Position numbers and translations under genes: made by a program. The notes below the pieces were generated by a model. That model was not told the origin of the DNA. It ran no database searches and was given only the letters and a program-made list of their open reading frames with translations. This document shows positions 52,660 through 61,206 of a DNA stretch of 64,000 nt, piece after piece. The number at the start of each line of letters is the position of its first letter. Position 1 is the first letter of the stretch. The DNA is from JAFAXD01 sp051985675 (lineage in GTDB: Bacteria > Pseudomonadota > Alphaproteobacteria > Rhizobiales > Xanthobacteraceae), in NCBI GenBank assembly GCA_051985675.1, contig JBPYFJ010000054.1, positions 1 through 64,000 on the forward strand, read 5' to 3'.

Positions 52660-53094
52660 TCAGTTGATGATGATCGTTGTCCGCCCCGGACCTTCCCGCT
52701 GAACCAGACTGAACAAGGTCGCGGCGTTGCCCGGATAGAGCCGCACGCAGCCGTGCGAAGCCGGGCCGCCGAGCTGGTTGATCGCGTAGGTTCCGTGGAT
52801 CGCGTAGCCGCCGTAGAAGAAGATCGAGTACGGCATCGGCGAGTTGTAGTAGGCCTTGGAGAACCAGGTTCGCGCCATCCGCTGCGGACGGAAGACGCCG
52901 CTGGGTGTGCCGTATCCGCTGCGGCCTGTCGAGACCACCCATGTATGAATCGGGTGCCCGTCCCGAACAACCGTCATCCGCTGCGCGCCCTTGCTGATAT
53001 GAACCACGAGGTCGGCGCGCGCAGGTACCGCAGCAAACAGCCCGAACATCGCTACGACGAGCGGCACCAAGCCCAAGGCCTTCAATTTCGACAT
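52660..53094 (-). CDS. L,D-transpeptidase (YkuD domain)
   Basis: A 144-residue exported enzyme that cross-links peptidoglycan or attaches lipoprotein through L,D-bonds. The signal peptide MSKLKALGLVPLVVAMFGLF ends near ARA. The YkuD catalytic segment is HGTYAINQLGGPASHGCVRL, with the active Cys in SHGC. TGRSGYGTPSGVF is the substrate loop. ATG 53094 was chosen over 53109 because it begins directly at the positively charged signal start. It is divergent from the murein endopeptidase gene MepA, so both wall enzymes share a 104-nt control region. Confidence 0.9.
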   Translation of the reverse strand: MSKLKALGLVPLVVAMFGLFAAVPARADLVVHISKGAQRMTVVRDGHPIHTWVVSTGRSGYGTPSGVFRPQRMARTWFSKAYYNSPMPYSIFFYGGYAIHGTYAINQLGGPASHGCVRLYPGNAATLFSLVQREGPGRTTIIIN

Positions 53095-53198
53095 GTTAAC
53101 CCCCAGCACGGTCCGCCGAATCGCGGGTTGCCTTATAGTCGCTCAAAAGGTGCGGAAGTTCATTTATACCAAGGGTCAGAATCACGCATGGAGGCGGC

Positions 53199-54116
53199 AT
53201 GCCGCCGCGTTGGCTGTGGTTACTGCTGTTAGCAGCTGCGACTAGCCCATCCTGGGCGCAGGATCTGGGCACCCTAGATCCCAAACCGCTGCCGCCGCTC
53301 GCCAATCCGAACGACCCCAAGCTGCCGGCGCGGGAGTTGTTCGGCCGTAAACCCGATCCGGTTGCGATGCCGCCGCGTTCGATCGGGTTCTACTCGAAGG
53401 GGTGTTTGGCAGGTGCGGTCGCATTGCCGATCAACGGCGAGACCTGGCAGGTCATGCGGCTCTCACGCAACCGCAACTGGGGCAACCCTCATTTGATCAA
53501 ATTCCTCGAACGCCTGTCGGTGAAGGTGCACAAAGTCGCCGGGTGGCCCGGACTTTTAGTTGGCGACATCTCGCAGCCGCGGGGCGGTCCGATGCTTACG
53601 GGTCATGCGAGCCATCAGGTGGGGCTCGATGCCGATGCCTGGCTCACGCCCATGCCGAACCGCGAACTCTCCCGCGCCGAGCGCGAGGACATGTCGGCCA
53701 CCATGGTTGTGGCTGAGAGCCGGACCGACGTCGATCCGAAGGTTTGGACACCCGGACATTTCGAAGTGATCAAGGCCGCAGCCCAAGCGCCGGAAGTGCA
53801 GCGGATTTTCGTGAACGCGGCGATCAAGAAGGCGCTTTGCCGTGAAGCCACGGGCGACCGCGCCTGGCTCAACAAGGTTCGCCCTATGTACGGCCACGAC
53901 TACCACTTCCACATTCGGATCAAATGTCCGGCCGAGAATTGGGACTGCAAACCGCAGGATCCGATTCCGCCCGGCGACGGTTGCGGCGATCTCCAAGATT
54001 GGTTCAAGGAGTCGGTCATCCATCCCAAGCCGCCAACCGGGCCGGTCGAAGAGCGCAAGGGACCGACGCTGGCGCAGCTGCCTACAGCCTGCCGCGGGAT
54101 TGTCACGGCGCCGTAG
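53199..54116 (+). CDS. mepA: Penicillin-insensitive murein endopeptidase MepA
   Basis: A 305-residue LAS-type zinc metallopeptidase that cleaves D-Ala-meso-Dap cross-links in peptidoglycan. The signal peptide MPPRWLWLLLLAAATSPSWA leads into a mature proline-rich start. The zinc ligands are in GHASHQVGLDADAW (H, D) and YGHDYHFHIRI (H-x-H). GNPHLIKFLERLS and FEVIKAAAQAPEVQRIF are family-typical. Cysteines in CLAGA, CREAT, CPAENWDC and GCGD fit disulfides. An AGGCGGC-type site precedes ATG 53199. It is divergent from the L,D-transpeptidase gene. Confidence 0.95.
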   Translation: MPPRWLWLLLLAAATSPSWAQDLGTLDPKPLPPLANPNDPKLPARELFGRKPDPVAMPPRSIGFYSKGCLAGAVALPINGETWQVMRLSRNRNWGNPHLIKFLERLSVKVHKVAGWPGLLVGDISQPRGGPMLTGHASHQVGLDADAWLTPMPNRELSRAEREDMSATMVVAESRTDVDPKVWTPGHFEVIKAAAQAPEVQRIFVNAAIKKALCREATGDRAWLNKVRPMYGHDYHFHIRIKCPAENWDCKPQDPIPPGDGCGDLQDWFKESVIHPKPPTGPVEERKGPTLAQLPTACRGIVTAP

Positions 54117-54190
54117 CGACGGCTGGCACCCTTTTTGCACAGCTCTTCTCAAGGGGGCGATAAGCCTGCCAACCAAAGGAGCTCTGCACC

Positions 54191-54604
54191 ATGTGCGACT
54201 ACAGCCTGCAAAACGTTCAGTCGCGTCCTGCGAGCGTCGGCGACAAGTTGACTACGCGTAATTTTGGCACCGGCACTCGTGGCTTCGCGGCGCCTGAAGA
54301 TCCCACCACCGCGGTGTGCGTGCTCCCGGGCACGGAGCTCGCATTCTCCAAGGAGATCTCCTGCATTTCCCATGGCCTGCTGGGCTGGGGATCGAAGAAG
54401 GCCATTCACCAGACGGCGATATTCCGCCAGATCAACAAGGATGTGCCGCACCGGCACCACGATGCCCTCGAGTTCCCCGACGGCGAGTCCGTGCTCCTGA
54501 CCGAATTGTGCGAAGGCCAGGAAGCCACCGTGCTGCAGTTGCCGGCACAACCGGCGACACCAGCCGAAGTCGAGGAACAGACTCGCGTCGCCTATGTAGG
54601 ATAG
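54191..54604 (+). CDS. Conserved hypothetical protein (MCDYSL family)
   Basis: A 137-residue soluble protein without a signal peptide or membrane segment. It begins MCDYSLQNVQSRPASVGDKL and contains FGTGTRGFAAPEDPTTAVCVLPGTE, HGLLGWGSKKAIHQTAIFRQ and a His-rich patch VPHRHHDALEFPDGESVLL. Proteins of this pattern are conserved in Hyphomicrobiales with no assigned function. AAGGAG stands 9-14 nt before ATG 54191. It stands alone, with 74 nt upstream and 145 nt downstream to the next dehydrogenase gene. The paired histidines suggest a metal-binding cupin-like fold, but no cupin motif can be claimed. Confidence 0.8.
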   Translation: MCDYSLQNVQSRPASVGDKLTTRNFGTGTRGFAAPEDPTTAVCVLPGTELAFSKEISCISHGLLGWGSKKAIHQTAIFRQINKDVPHRHHDALEFPDGESVLLTELCEGQEATVLQLPAQPATPAEVEEQTRVAYVG

Positions 54605-54749
54605 CGACCTCAGGCCAAGGCCGTATTGGTCGGTTCGAAGAGCAGGCCGTCCGGTGGGACGGCCTCGCATGAGTTATCCCGCACGGGGAAGCCGGTGGTG
54701 GCCGGCCGGTCTGATATGCTGCGCCAAAGCACAGCGGCGGATCAGACCA

Positions 54750-55898
54750 ATGGACTGCAACTTCACCGAAGAACAACTCATGCTGCGCGAGAGCGTGCGC
54801 AAGCTGATGGCACGAATCGCAACTCCGGACTATATCCGCCGGCTCGATCGCGAGCGCCTTTATCCATACGAGCTCTATCGGGCCTGGGCCGACGCTGGCC
54901 TGTTGCGCCTGCCATTTCCTGAACAATACGGCGGATTGGGCAGCAGTATCGTCGACATGGCGATCGTTGCAGAAGAGCTCGCATGTCCGAGCGCCGATCT
55001 CGTCATGGCTTACGGCGGCAGTGTGTTCTGCGGCCTCAATCTGCTGCGCAATGGCAGCGAGGAGCAAAAGCGCCATTTTCTGCCCAAGCTGCTTGCCGGC
55101 GAGATTCGCATGACGATCTCGATATCGGAGCCTGACGCGGGCTCCGATATCGGCGCCATGCGCACGCAAGCGCGTCGCGACGGCGATCACTACGTCATCA
55201 ACGGGCAAAAGATCTGGCAGACCGGGGCCGGCGCCAAAAACAACTACATCAACGTCTATGCGAAGACCGATCCCAAGGCGCATTACCGGGCTGGCATGTC
55301 CTTGTTCCTGGTCGATGGCGGCTCACCCGGTCTCGAGATCCGCAAGCTCGACATGCTGGGGCGGCGCTCCGTCGGTACCTACGAACTGTTCTTTAACGAC
55401 GTTCGGGTGCCAGCTGATCACTTGGTAGGGGCCGAGAACAAGGGATGGGACTGCGTTCTGTCGGGTCTGCAGGCCGAGCGCGTATTCGCGGCTGCCTGCG
55501 ATTGCGGCAGTGCGCGCGGAGTGTTCGAGCTCGCGCTGCATTACGCAAGCGAGCGCAGGCAGTTTGGACGCGCGATCGGCACCTTTCAGTCGATCGCCCA
55601 CATGCTGGCAGACATGCAGACCGAAGTCGAAGCCGCGTGGGCGCTGACCTTGCGTGCCGCCTCGCTGGTCGCTGCCGGCAAGGACGCGCTGCGTGAAATC
55701 ACCATGGCCAAACTGTTTGCGTCCGAAACCTATGTGAAGGCGGCCAATACCGGGATGCAGATTTTCGGCGGATTCGGCTACAGCATGGAATTCGACATGC
55801 AGCGGCACTATCGCGATGCGCGCGCAGCGACGATCGCGGCCGGCACCTCGCAGATACAACGCAACCTGCTCGCGGGACTGATGGGGCTGAAGGTCTAG
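54750..55898 (+). CDS. Acyl-CoA dehydrogenase family protein
   Basis: A 382-residue acyl-CoA dehydrogenase. ISEPDAGSDIGAMRTQARRDG and VINGQKIWQTGAGAKNN are FAD contacts, and RRQFGRAIGTFQSIAHML and QIFGGFGYSMEFDMQRHYRD are signatures. The Glu usual in the YEGT motif is Ala (TIAAGTSQIQRN); a Glu in LQAERVFAA lies at the position of the catalytic Glu of isovaleryl-CoA dehydrogenase and may replace it. ATG 54750 begins the canonical N-terminus; upstream in-frame codons are not protein-like. It opens a catabolic region and converges on an SDR gene. The substrate, probably a short or branched acyl-CoA, is unknown. Confidence 0.9.
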   Translation: MDCNFTEEQLMLRESVRKLMARIATPDYIRRLDRERLYPYELYRAWADAGLLRLPFPEQYGGLGSSIVDMAIVAEELACPSADLVMAYGGSVFCGLNLLRNGSEEQKRHFLPKLLAGEIRMTISISEPDAGSDIGAMRTQARRDGDHYVINGQKIWQTGAGAKNNYINVYAKTDPKAHYRAGMSLFLVDGGSPGLEIRKLDMLGRRSVGTYELFFNDVRVPADHLVGAENKGWDCVLSGLQAERVFAAACDCGSARGVFELALHYASERRQFGRAIGTFQSIAHMLADMQTEVEAAWALTLRAASLVAAGKDALREITMAKLFASETYVKAANTGMQIFGGFGYSMEFDMQRHYRDARAATIAAGTSQIQRNLLAGLMGLKV

Positions 55899-55910
55899 CT
55901 CACCAATCCG

Positions 55911-56690
55911 CTACGGCAACGGCCCCTTGTGCACCAGGCCGCCGTCGACGCTCACGATCGTACCGCTGGTATAGGACGAGAGGTCCGACGCCAGGAACAC
56001 GACCGTGGCGGCGATCTCGTCGACTGTTGCGGGCCGGCCGAACGGCATGTGTTTGAAGCTCTCGCGCCAGCGGCTCTCGTCACCAGCTTTGGCGGCGCGC
56101 TGCCGCGCCAGGTACTCGACACGCTCGGTGGCAACCGGCCCCGGATTGACGCCGACTACGCGCACGCCGAAATCGGGGCTGCTGCCGCCGATCGCGCGCG
56201 TGAACGCCATGAGCGCGGCGTTGCCGGTCGAGCCCGCGATATAGCCATAGGTCAGCTTTTCGCCGCCCGCGCCGATGATGTTGATGATGACCCCGCGCCG
56301 GCGCGCCTTCATGCGCGCGAGGTAGAGCCGGGTGAAGTCGACATGCGCGTACACCTTGAGGTCCCAACCGGATCGCCAGGCCTTCTCGTCGACATCCTCG
56401 ATCGTTCCGCCGGGGATCGCGCCCGCGTTGTTGACGACGATGTCGACGTCGGGGAAGGCTTCGAACACTTTGCGCCGCGCCGTCGGGTCGGAGAGATCGG
56501 CCGCCATGGTCTCGACGTTGACCTGTGCGGATTTGCGAATGGCCTCGGCTTCCCTGGCGAGCAGATCGGCGGAGCGCGCCACCAACCGGGGATGCACACC
56601 CTCGCTGGCGAACCATTTGGCGATTCCGAGACCGATTCCCTTGGAAGCGCCGGTGATCAGCACACTGCGGCCGGTCAGCTTTAAGTCCAT
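55911..56690 (-). CDS. SDR family protein without the catalytic lysine
   Basis: A 259-residue short-chain dehydrogenase/reductase. The cofactor motif TGASKGIGLGIAKWF is at residues 14-28, followed by NNAGAIPGG and VRVVGVNPGPVATERVEYL. In the active-site region the usual Tyr-x-x-x-Lys is YIAGS, so Lys is replaced by Ser, and the usual catalytic Ser segment reads IIGAGGEKLTYG. A recognisable subfamily shares this pattern, so it may not be a plain dehydrogenase. The C-terminus SSYTSGTIVSVDGGLVHKG is family-typical. It lies 54 nt before the hydratase-lyase gene in the reverse order and is likely cotranscribed with it. Confidence 0.88.
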   Translation of the reverse strand: MDLKLTGRSVLITGASKGIGLGIAKWFASEGVHPRLVARSADLLAREAEAIRKSAQVNVETMAADLSDPTARRKVFEAFPDVDIVVNNAGAIPGGTIEDVDEKAWRSGWDLKVYAHVDFTRLYLARMKARRRGVIINIIGAGGEKLTYGYIAGSTGNAALMAFTRAIGGSSPDFGVRVVGVNPGPVATERVEYLARQRAAKAGDESRWRESFKHMPFGRPATVDEIAATVVFLASDLSSYTSGTIVSVDGGLVHKGPLP

Positions 56691-56744
56691 GACAAATCAT
56701 CTCCTGCGAAGGGCATATCCCCACATCGTCGATGTGGTGCGGGC

Positions 56745-57602
56745 TCAATCGCGCCGATAATTCTTTAGTCCCGGACGGAACGACTTCTCGTCCAGAAACT
56801 GGCTCATGCCCTTCTTGCGACCTTCTTCGGGATCGGTTGAGTACGTCTCCTGCGCCTTGGCGTAGAGAAAATCCTCGGATTCATCCCAGGTCATGTCTTT
56901 TACACGCCGATACGCGAGCTTGACCGCGCTGAGCACGTGCTGGTTCTTCTCCATGAGCTTCTTGGCAATCTCCTCGGTGCGCTCGCGCAATTGCGCGCGC
57001 GGAACCGCCTCGTTGACGAGCCGCATGGCGGCCGCCTTGCGTCCGTCGAAGGTCTCGCCCGTCATCAAATAGTAGAGCGCATCGGCCGGCATCATTTTCT
57101 CGGCGACGGCGCGCGTCACATTGCCGGCCGGGATGATGCCCCAGTTGATCTCCGAAAGGCCAAAGGTTGCATCTTCCGCCGCAATCGCGATGTCGCAGGA
57201 GACGAGCGGCGTGAACCCGCCGCCGAAGCACCAGCCATTGACCATGGCGATCGTCGGCTTGGGAAAGAACCGCAGCCGCCGCCACTGCCAGGCCATCGAG
57301 TCACGGCGCACCCGCATCGCCTCGACCGGAGTCGCGCTGTCGACTTCGCGAAAATACTCTTTGAGGTCCATTCCGGCCGTGAATGCTTCGCCTGCCCCGG
57401 TGAGCACCAGCACCTCGCAGCGATCGTCGATCTCGAGCGCATCAAGTACTTCGATCATTTCGCGATTGAGCGCCGGGCTCATCGCGTTGCGCTTTTCCGG
57501 GCGGTTGAGGATTACCCAGGCGATCCGATCCTTGAATTCGACTTTGACGTTGTTCCCGCCCGGGGTGGGCTTGGCTTTGCCGGAGCGCTCTTGAACGGCC
57601 AT
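56745..57602 (-). CDS. Hydroxycinnamoyl-CoA hydratase-lyase
   Basis: A 285-residue crotonase-fold enzyme resembling feruloyl/p-coumaroyl-CoA hydratase-lyase, which hydrates the side chain and releases acetyl-CoA plus an aromatic aldehyde such as vanillin or 4-hydroxybenzaldehyde. The family markers are NRPEKRNAMSPALNREMIEV, GAGEAFTAGMDLKEYFREVD, AMVNGWCFGGGFTPLVSCD and FGLSEINWGIIPAGN. SQFLDEKSFRPGLKNYRRD closes the chain as in the Pseudomonas enzyme. ATG 57602 is preceded by GGAGG-like AGGAAACC; the upstream frame is atypical. No CoA ligase or aldehyde dehydrogenase gene is beside it. This places phenylpropanoid (lignin-derived) acids among the likely substrates of the region. Confidence 0.9.
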   Translation of the reverse strand: MAVQERSGKAKPTPGGNNVKVEFKDRIAWVILNRPEKRNAMSPALNREMIEVLDALEIDDRCEVLVLTGAGEAFTAGMDLKEYFREVDSATPVEAMRVRRDSMAWQWRRLRFFPKPTIAMVNGWCFGGGFTPLVSCDIAIAAEDATFGLSEINWGIIPAGNVTRAVAEKMMPADALYYLMTGETFDGRKAAAMRLVNEAVPRAQLRERTEEIAKKLMEKNQHVLSAVKLAYRRVKDMTWDESEDFLYAKAQETYSTDPEEGRKKGMSQFLDEKSFRPGLKNYRRD

Positions 57603-57724
57603 GGAGGTTTCCCTGTGTGTGGCGAACCGCGAAATCGGCGGACTAGTACTTTGTTGCTGCCGTATCATCGGGCAGAATAAGAACCGCGAGCAAGTCCTAT
57701 CGAGCCGTACGGGGAGGCGAGGTC

Positions 57725-58282
57725 ATGAGCGAGATTTCGGTACTGGATGTCCGCGTTCCGGCGGAGATCATCCACAATTGGGGCTGGTTCCTGGCCTTTG
57801 GTATCGGTCTTGTACTGCTCGGCGTGCTGGCCGTCGTCCGCTCTGTGGCCGCGACCGTCGTGTCGATGCTGTTCTTCGGATGGCTGCTGGTGATCGCCGC
57901 CGGCATCGAGATCGTGCAGCTCATCATGGTTGGCAAATGGGCCGGTCAGTTCCAGCACGTGCTCGCGGCGGTTTTGTTCGGCGTGGTCGGCGTGCTGATG
58001 GTGTGGCGACCGGTGGTGACGGCCGAAATCGTGACCTTGCTGATGGGCGCGTTCTTCCTGGTGGCCGGCCTGTTTCAGCTGATCGAGCCGTTCTGGATCG
58101 GTCTGCCGGGCTGGGGCTGGCACGTCGTCAACGGGGCGATCACGCTCATCCTGGGCGTTCTCGTGCTGGCGCAATGGCCGATCTCCGGACTGTGGGTGAT
58201 CGGAATGTTCGTGGGCATCGAGCTGATCTTCTACGGGGGCGCGTGGGTGGCGCTGTCGCTCAGCCTGCGGAATATGGCGTAG
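57725..58282 (+). CDS. HdeD-like six-helix membrane protein
   Basis: A 185-residue protein with six hydrophobic helices in three paired repeats (FLAFGIGLVLLGVLAVV, VVSMLFFGWLLVIAAGIEI, VLAAVLFGVVGVLMVW, IVTLLMGAFFLVAGLFQLI, VVNGAITLILGVLVLA, LWVIGMFVGIELIFYGGAW). This DUF308/HdeD pattern is found in the acid-resistance membrane protein HdeD. No signal other than the helices is visible. GGGAGGCGAGG stands before ATG 57725. It is divergent from the hydratase-lyase gene; its relation to the aromatic pathway is unclear and may be stress protection. Confidence 0.9.
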   Translation: MSEISVLDVRVPAEIIHNWGWFLAFGIGLVLLGVLAVVRSVAATVVSMLFFGWLLVIAAGIEIVQLIMVGKWAGQFQHVLAAVLFGVVGVLMVWRPVVTAEIVTLLMGAFFLVAGLFQLIEPFWIGLPGWGWHVVNGAITLILGVLVLAQWPISGLWVIGMFVGIELIFYGGAWVALSLSLRNMA

Positions 58283-58296
58283 GCCGTAAGACGAGC

Positions 58297-59511
58297 CTAC
58301 GGATCGATCAGCATGCGCGGCGCCCATACTTTGCCGGGCGCCACCCCGAGCAATTCGCGGGCGCATTCCCGCAGGATGCCGGTCGACGTGGTCGCGTGCT
58401 GGGTGCCGGCGTGCATGTCGCGGAAGCAGCGCTGCAGGATGCCATCGCGCAGCGCGACGCCTCCCCCGTAGTGATACGCGAACGCGCAGACCTCGGCGAT
58501 CGCAGAGGTCGCATAGTTGAGCGCAAGCCGGGCCAGGGTGATCTGGCGCGTCCCGGGTTCCTCGCCGCGGTCGAGTGTCGCCTCGATATCGCGCCAGCTC
58601 TCATACGCGAAGGCGCGTGAGGCGCGTACCTTGGCCTCGGCCAGGCCGAATTGCTCGTGAAAGCTTTCGCCACCGCCCTGCTGCGGGAGGATTTGGGGCC
58701 GGCCGGTCTCCTGGCGTGCGAGCCGCGCGAGCTCATCGAGAATGCGGCGCCCGATCCCGAGCGCGAATCCGGTATGCCCAATGGTGCTCAGCCCGAAGAT
58801 GCGCAGCTTGAACAGATTGCCGCCCTGTACCGCGACGTTGGCCGACTGCAGGTGGGTCATGTCTTCCGGGACGTAGACATTGTCGATTGTATAGTCGACC
58901 GAGCCTGTGGCGCGTAGTCCAAGCACATCCCAGTTGCCGGTCAGCTTCGCCTGCGCGATCGGCAGGATGAAAATGCGGATGTCGGGAAACCGGCCGCCGG
59001 GGAGCATGCGGGGCGAACCGTTCTCATGCACGACCGCCCCGGTGTGGATGTATTCCGAATGCAGCAGCCCGCTGCCGTAGGACCACTTGCCGGTGAGCCG
59101 ATAACCGTGGCCCTCGACATCGGCGCGCCCGTTGGGTGCCCCCTGGCCCGCGATCACCGGCATGCGCGTCCCGAACAGTGCGTTGGCCGCGCCGGATTCG
59201 AGATAAGCGGCGGCAGTCCCCATCGCGACCTGCGCAGCCATCAGCACCCAGCCGGTCGAGCCGTCCGAGTAGCTCGTTTGCTCGATCACCTCGAGGAATT
59301 CGACCGGCCCAGTCTCGCTCCCGCCGAAACATCGCGGAATCCACATGCCGAGAAAGCCATTGTCGCGTAGCGCCGCAATGGTCGCATCCGTCAGCATTCC
59401 CTTGGCCTCGCCGCGGGCCGCTTCGCCGGCAAAGAGCGGGTGCAGCTCCTTGGCCTTCTCAGCCAAGGACGTGCCCCTTGACGCGTCGCGGGCGATCTCG
59501 GCAAGCGCCAT
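58297..59511 (-). CDS. Flavin-dependent monooxygenase-like protein of the acyl-CoA dehydrogenase fold
   Basis: A 404-residue protein with the acyl-CoA-dehydrogenase fold but without the dehydrogenase catalytic motifs. It resembles the oxygenase parts of two-component group D flavin monooxygenases such as HpaB/HsaA relatives: FLGMWIPRCFGGSETGPVEF, STGWVLMAAQVAMGTAAAYL, GYRLTGKWSYGSGLLHSEYI, and WDVLGLRATGSVDYTIDNVYVPED. The C-terminal SERIALISED helical part has FGLAEAKVRASRAFAYESW. No flavin reductase gene is adjacent. It ends 15 nt from HdeD (convergent) and is 3 nt from the next leftward gene, so it is cotranscribed with the beta-hydroxyacid dehydrogenase. Ring hydroxylation is an inference. 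Confidence 0.8.
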   Translation of the reverse strand: MALAEIARDASRGTSLAEKAKELHPLFAGEAARGEAKGMLTDATIAALRDNGFLGMWIPRCFGGSETGPVEFLEVIEQTSYSDGSTGWVLMAAQVAMGTAAAYLESGAANALFGTRMPVIAGQGAPNGRADVEGHGYRLTGKWSYGSGLLHSEYIHTGAVVHENGSPRMLPGGRFPDIRIFILPIAQAKLTGNWDVLGLRATGSVDYTIDNVYVPEDMTHLQSANVAVQGGNLFKLRIFGLSTIGHTGFALGIGRRILDELARLARQETGRPQILPQQGGGESFHEQFGLAEAKVRASRAFAYESWRDIEATLDRGEEPGTRQITLARLALNYATSAIAEVCAFAYHYGGGVALRDGILQRCFRDMHAGTQHATTSTGILRECARELLGVAPGKVWAPRMLIDP

Positions 59512-59514
59512 GTC

Positions 59515-60444
59515 TTACTCCTTCACTCGAGTCGGTCCGTTGACCACCACCGCGTTGAGCGCTTCCCAGTATTTGACCGCGGCGGTGTGATCGGCGTCGG
59601 CACCGACGGCATCGCGGGCGCGCAGGATGAGGTCGCGGCTCGCGCCGGCGAGCGGGGCGTTGACCCCGATATCCTCCGCAAGATCGGCCGCGATCTTGAA
59701 GTCCTTGGCCAGCAGGCCGAGCCCGAACTGGGTGCCGAATGTGCGGCTGATCACCTCCTGCTTAAGCGTGTTTGTCGTTGCGAAATTTCGGCCGGTCGAC
59801 TCATTGAGCACATCGACCATCAAGGCCGGGTCCAGCCCGAAACTCTTTCCGATCACCAGCGCTTCGACGGCCGCCATGAAGCCCGTGCCGGAGACGTAGT
59901 TGTTGAGCGCCTTCATGGCGTGTCCGGCGCCCGATCCACCGACCTCGAAGACGCGATGCCCGAGCACCGCCAGGACCGGACGCATGCGCTCCAGCGCCGC
60001 CTTGTCGTCGGTCCCGACCATCATGACCAGCCGACCCTGCTCGGCGCCGGTGATGCCGCCGGAAACCGGTGCGTCGATCAGCGCGACGCCGCGTTTGGCG
60101 AGGATGGCGGAGAGCTCACGGGTGCCGGTCGGTTCCGATGAGGTCATGTCGATGACGACGCTGCCGGCGGCGAGTGACCGTGCCAGCGCGCCGTCCTCTT
60201 CCTGAAGGAAGACCCGGCGCACGATCGGTCCGGTCGGCAGCATCGCAATGACAACGTCGGAGCCGCGACCGAGATCGGCCAGCGACGTCGCGGCCCGTGC
60301 CTGGTGCGATTGCGTGAAGCGCTCGGCTCTCGCGCGATCGACATCGTGCACCGCCAGATCATAGCCCGCGCGTGCCAGGTTGGCCGCCATGCGGCCGCCC
60401 ATGGCCCCAATGCCGATGAAGCCTATTCGCGTTTCACTCGCCAT
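59515..60444 (-). CDS. NAD(P)-dependent beta-hydroxyacid dehydrogenase
   Basis: A 309-residue enzyme of the 3-hydroxyisobutyrate dehydrogenase family. The NAD(P) motif GFIGIGAMGGRMAANLARAG is at residues 7-26. The substrate segment DAPVSGGITGAEQGRL and catalytic Lys in GHAMKALNNYVSGTGFMAAVEAL are present. FQIAADLA-type (here FKIAADLAEDIGVNAPLA) follows. ATG 60444 begins MASETRIGFIGIG; longer upstream codons read through a non-conserved leader. It is 3 nt upstream of the monooxygenase-like gene on the same strand. The substrate could be a 2-hydroxymethyl-acid of the pathway. Confidence 0.9.
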   Translation of the reverse strand: MASETRIGFIGIGAMGGRMAANLARAGYDLAVHDVDRARAERFTQSHQARAATSLADLGRGSDVVIAMLPTGPIVRRVFLQEEDGALARSLAAGSVVIDMTSSEPTGTRELSAILAKRGVALIDAPVSGGITGAEQGRLVMMVGTDDKAALERMRPVLAVLGHRVFEVGGSGAGHAMKALNNYVSGTGFMAAVEALVIGKSFGLDPALMVDVLNESTGRNFATTNTLKQEVISRTFGTQFGLGLLAKDFKIAADLAEDIGVNAPLAGASRDLILRARDAVGADADHTAAVKYWEALNAVVVNGPTRVKE

Positions 60445-60606
60445 CCACCGGTCTCTCGCGAAGCGACGCACAGATCTTAACGTATCGACGCTGCGCGCGG
60501 CATGCCCCATCAGGCTCATCGTCTTGCATTCGCGCTACGTCTGTCCCATCGCGTTGTGACGGTCGATAATGGGCGCAGTCTGTCAATGATCTCGAGGAGC
60601 CGCCGG

Positions 60607-61155
60607 ATGGCACGCGTTCCGTACGTCGACAACACGGATTTGCCTGAGCAGTACCGCAACCAGCTTAGCAGCGACGCCAACGTCACACGCGCGCTCTCCA
60701 ACAGCCCGCAACTGGCGTTTTTGTCCGGTTCGATGGCGCGCTATATCCGCCACGGCAGCAAGGTCGACCCACGCCTGCGTGAACTCGCCATCATCCAGGT
60801 CGGCTACTCGGCGCGCTCCGCGTACGAATATACGCATCACATCAAGATCGGGTTTTCGTTCGGCGTGACCGAAAACGATCTGCACGCGATCGCCGATGAA
60901 ACGGCGGGGCGACCAAGCAAGCTCGAACCGCTCGCCAAGTCCGTGCTGCGCGCCGCGCGCGAGATGACCGACGGCCTTGCGCTCTCGGATGCAACCTTTG
61001 TGGAACTGCGCGCCGCGTTCGACAATGCGCAGCTCGTAGATCTGCTCTACGCCATCGCCAACTATAACGGGGTGGTGCGGATCCTGGCTGCGCTGCGCGT
61101 TGACCTTGAGGATGAGTACAAAATCTATTTGGAGAAGTTTCCGTTTGCGGCTTAG
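60607..61155 (+). CDS. Carboxymuconolactone decarboxylase family protein
   Basis: A 182-residue AhpD-like alpha-helical protein. The core is LRELAIIQVGYSARSAYEYTHH and IGFSFGVTENDLHAIADE, then LVDLLYAIANYNGVVRILAAL. The redox CxxC of AhpD is absent (SARSAYEYTHH), so it is more like the non-redox carboxymuconolactone-decarboxylase branch. The start ATG 60607 (MARVPYVDN) is close to the family start; the frame from 60502 adds a low-conservation leader. It is divergent from the beta-hydroxyacid dehydrogenase and precedes the RraA gene by 51 nt. Role in aromatic-ring processing is likely, but its exact reaction is not set by the sequence. Confidence 0.88.
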   Translation: MARVPYVDNTDLPEQYRNQLSSDANVTRALSNSPQLAFLSGSMARYIRHGSKVDPRLRELAIIQVGYSARSAYEYTHHIKIGFSFGVTENDLHAIADETAGRPSKLEPLAKSVLRAAREMTDGLALSDATFVELRAAFDNAQLVDLLYAIANYNGVVRILAALRVDLEDEYKIYLEKFPFAA

Positions 61156-61206
61156 AACGAGCCCTTCGGCTGCAAGATTCGCGAGTCAACATAGAGGTGA
61201 ACGCAG

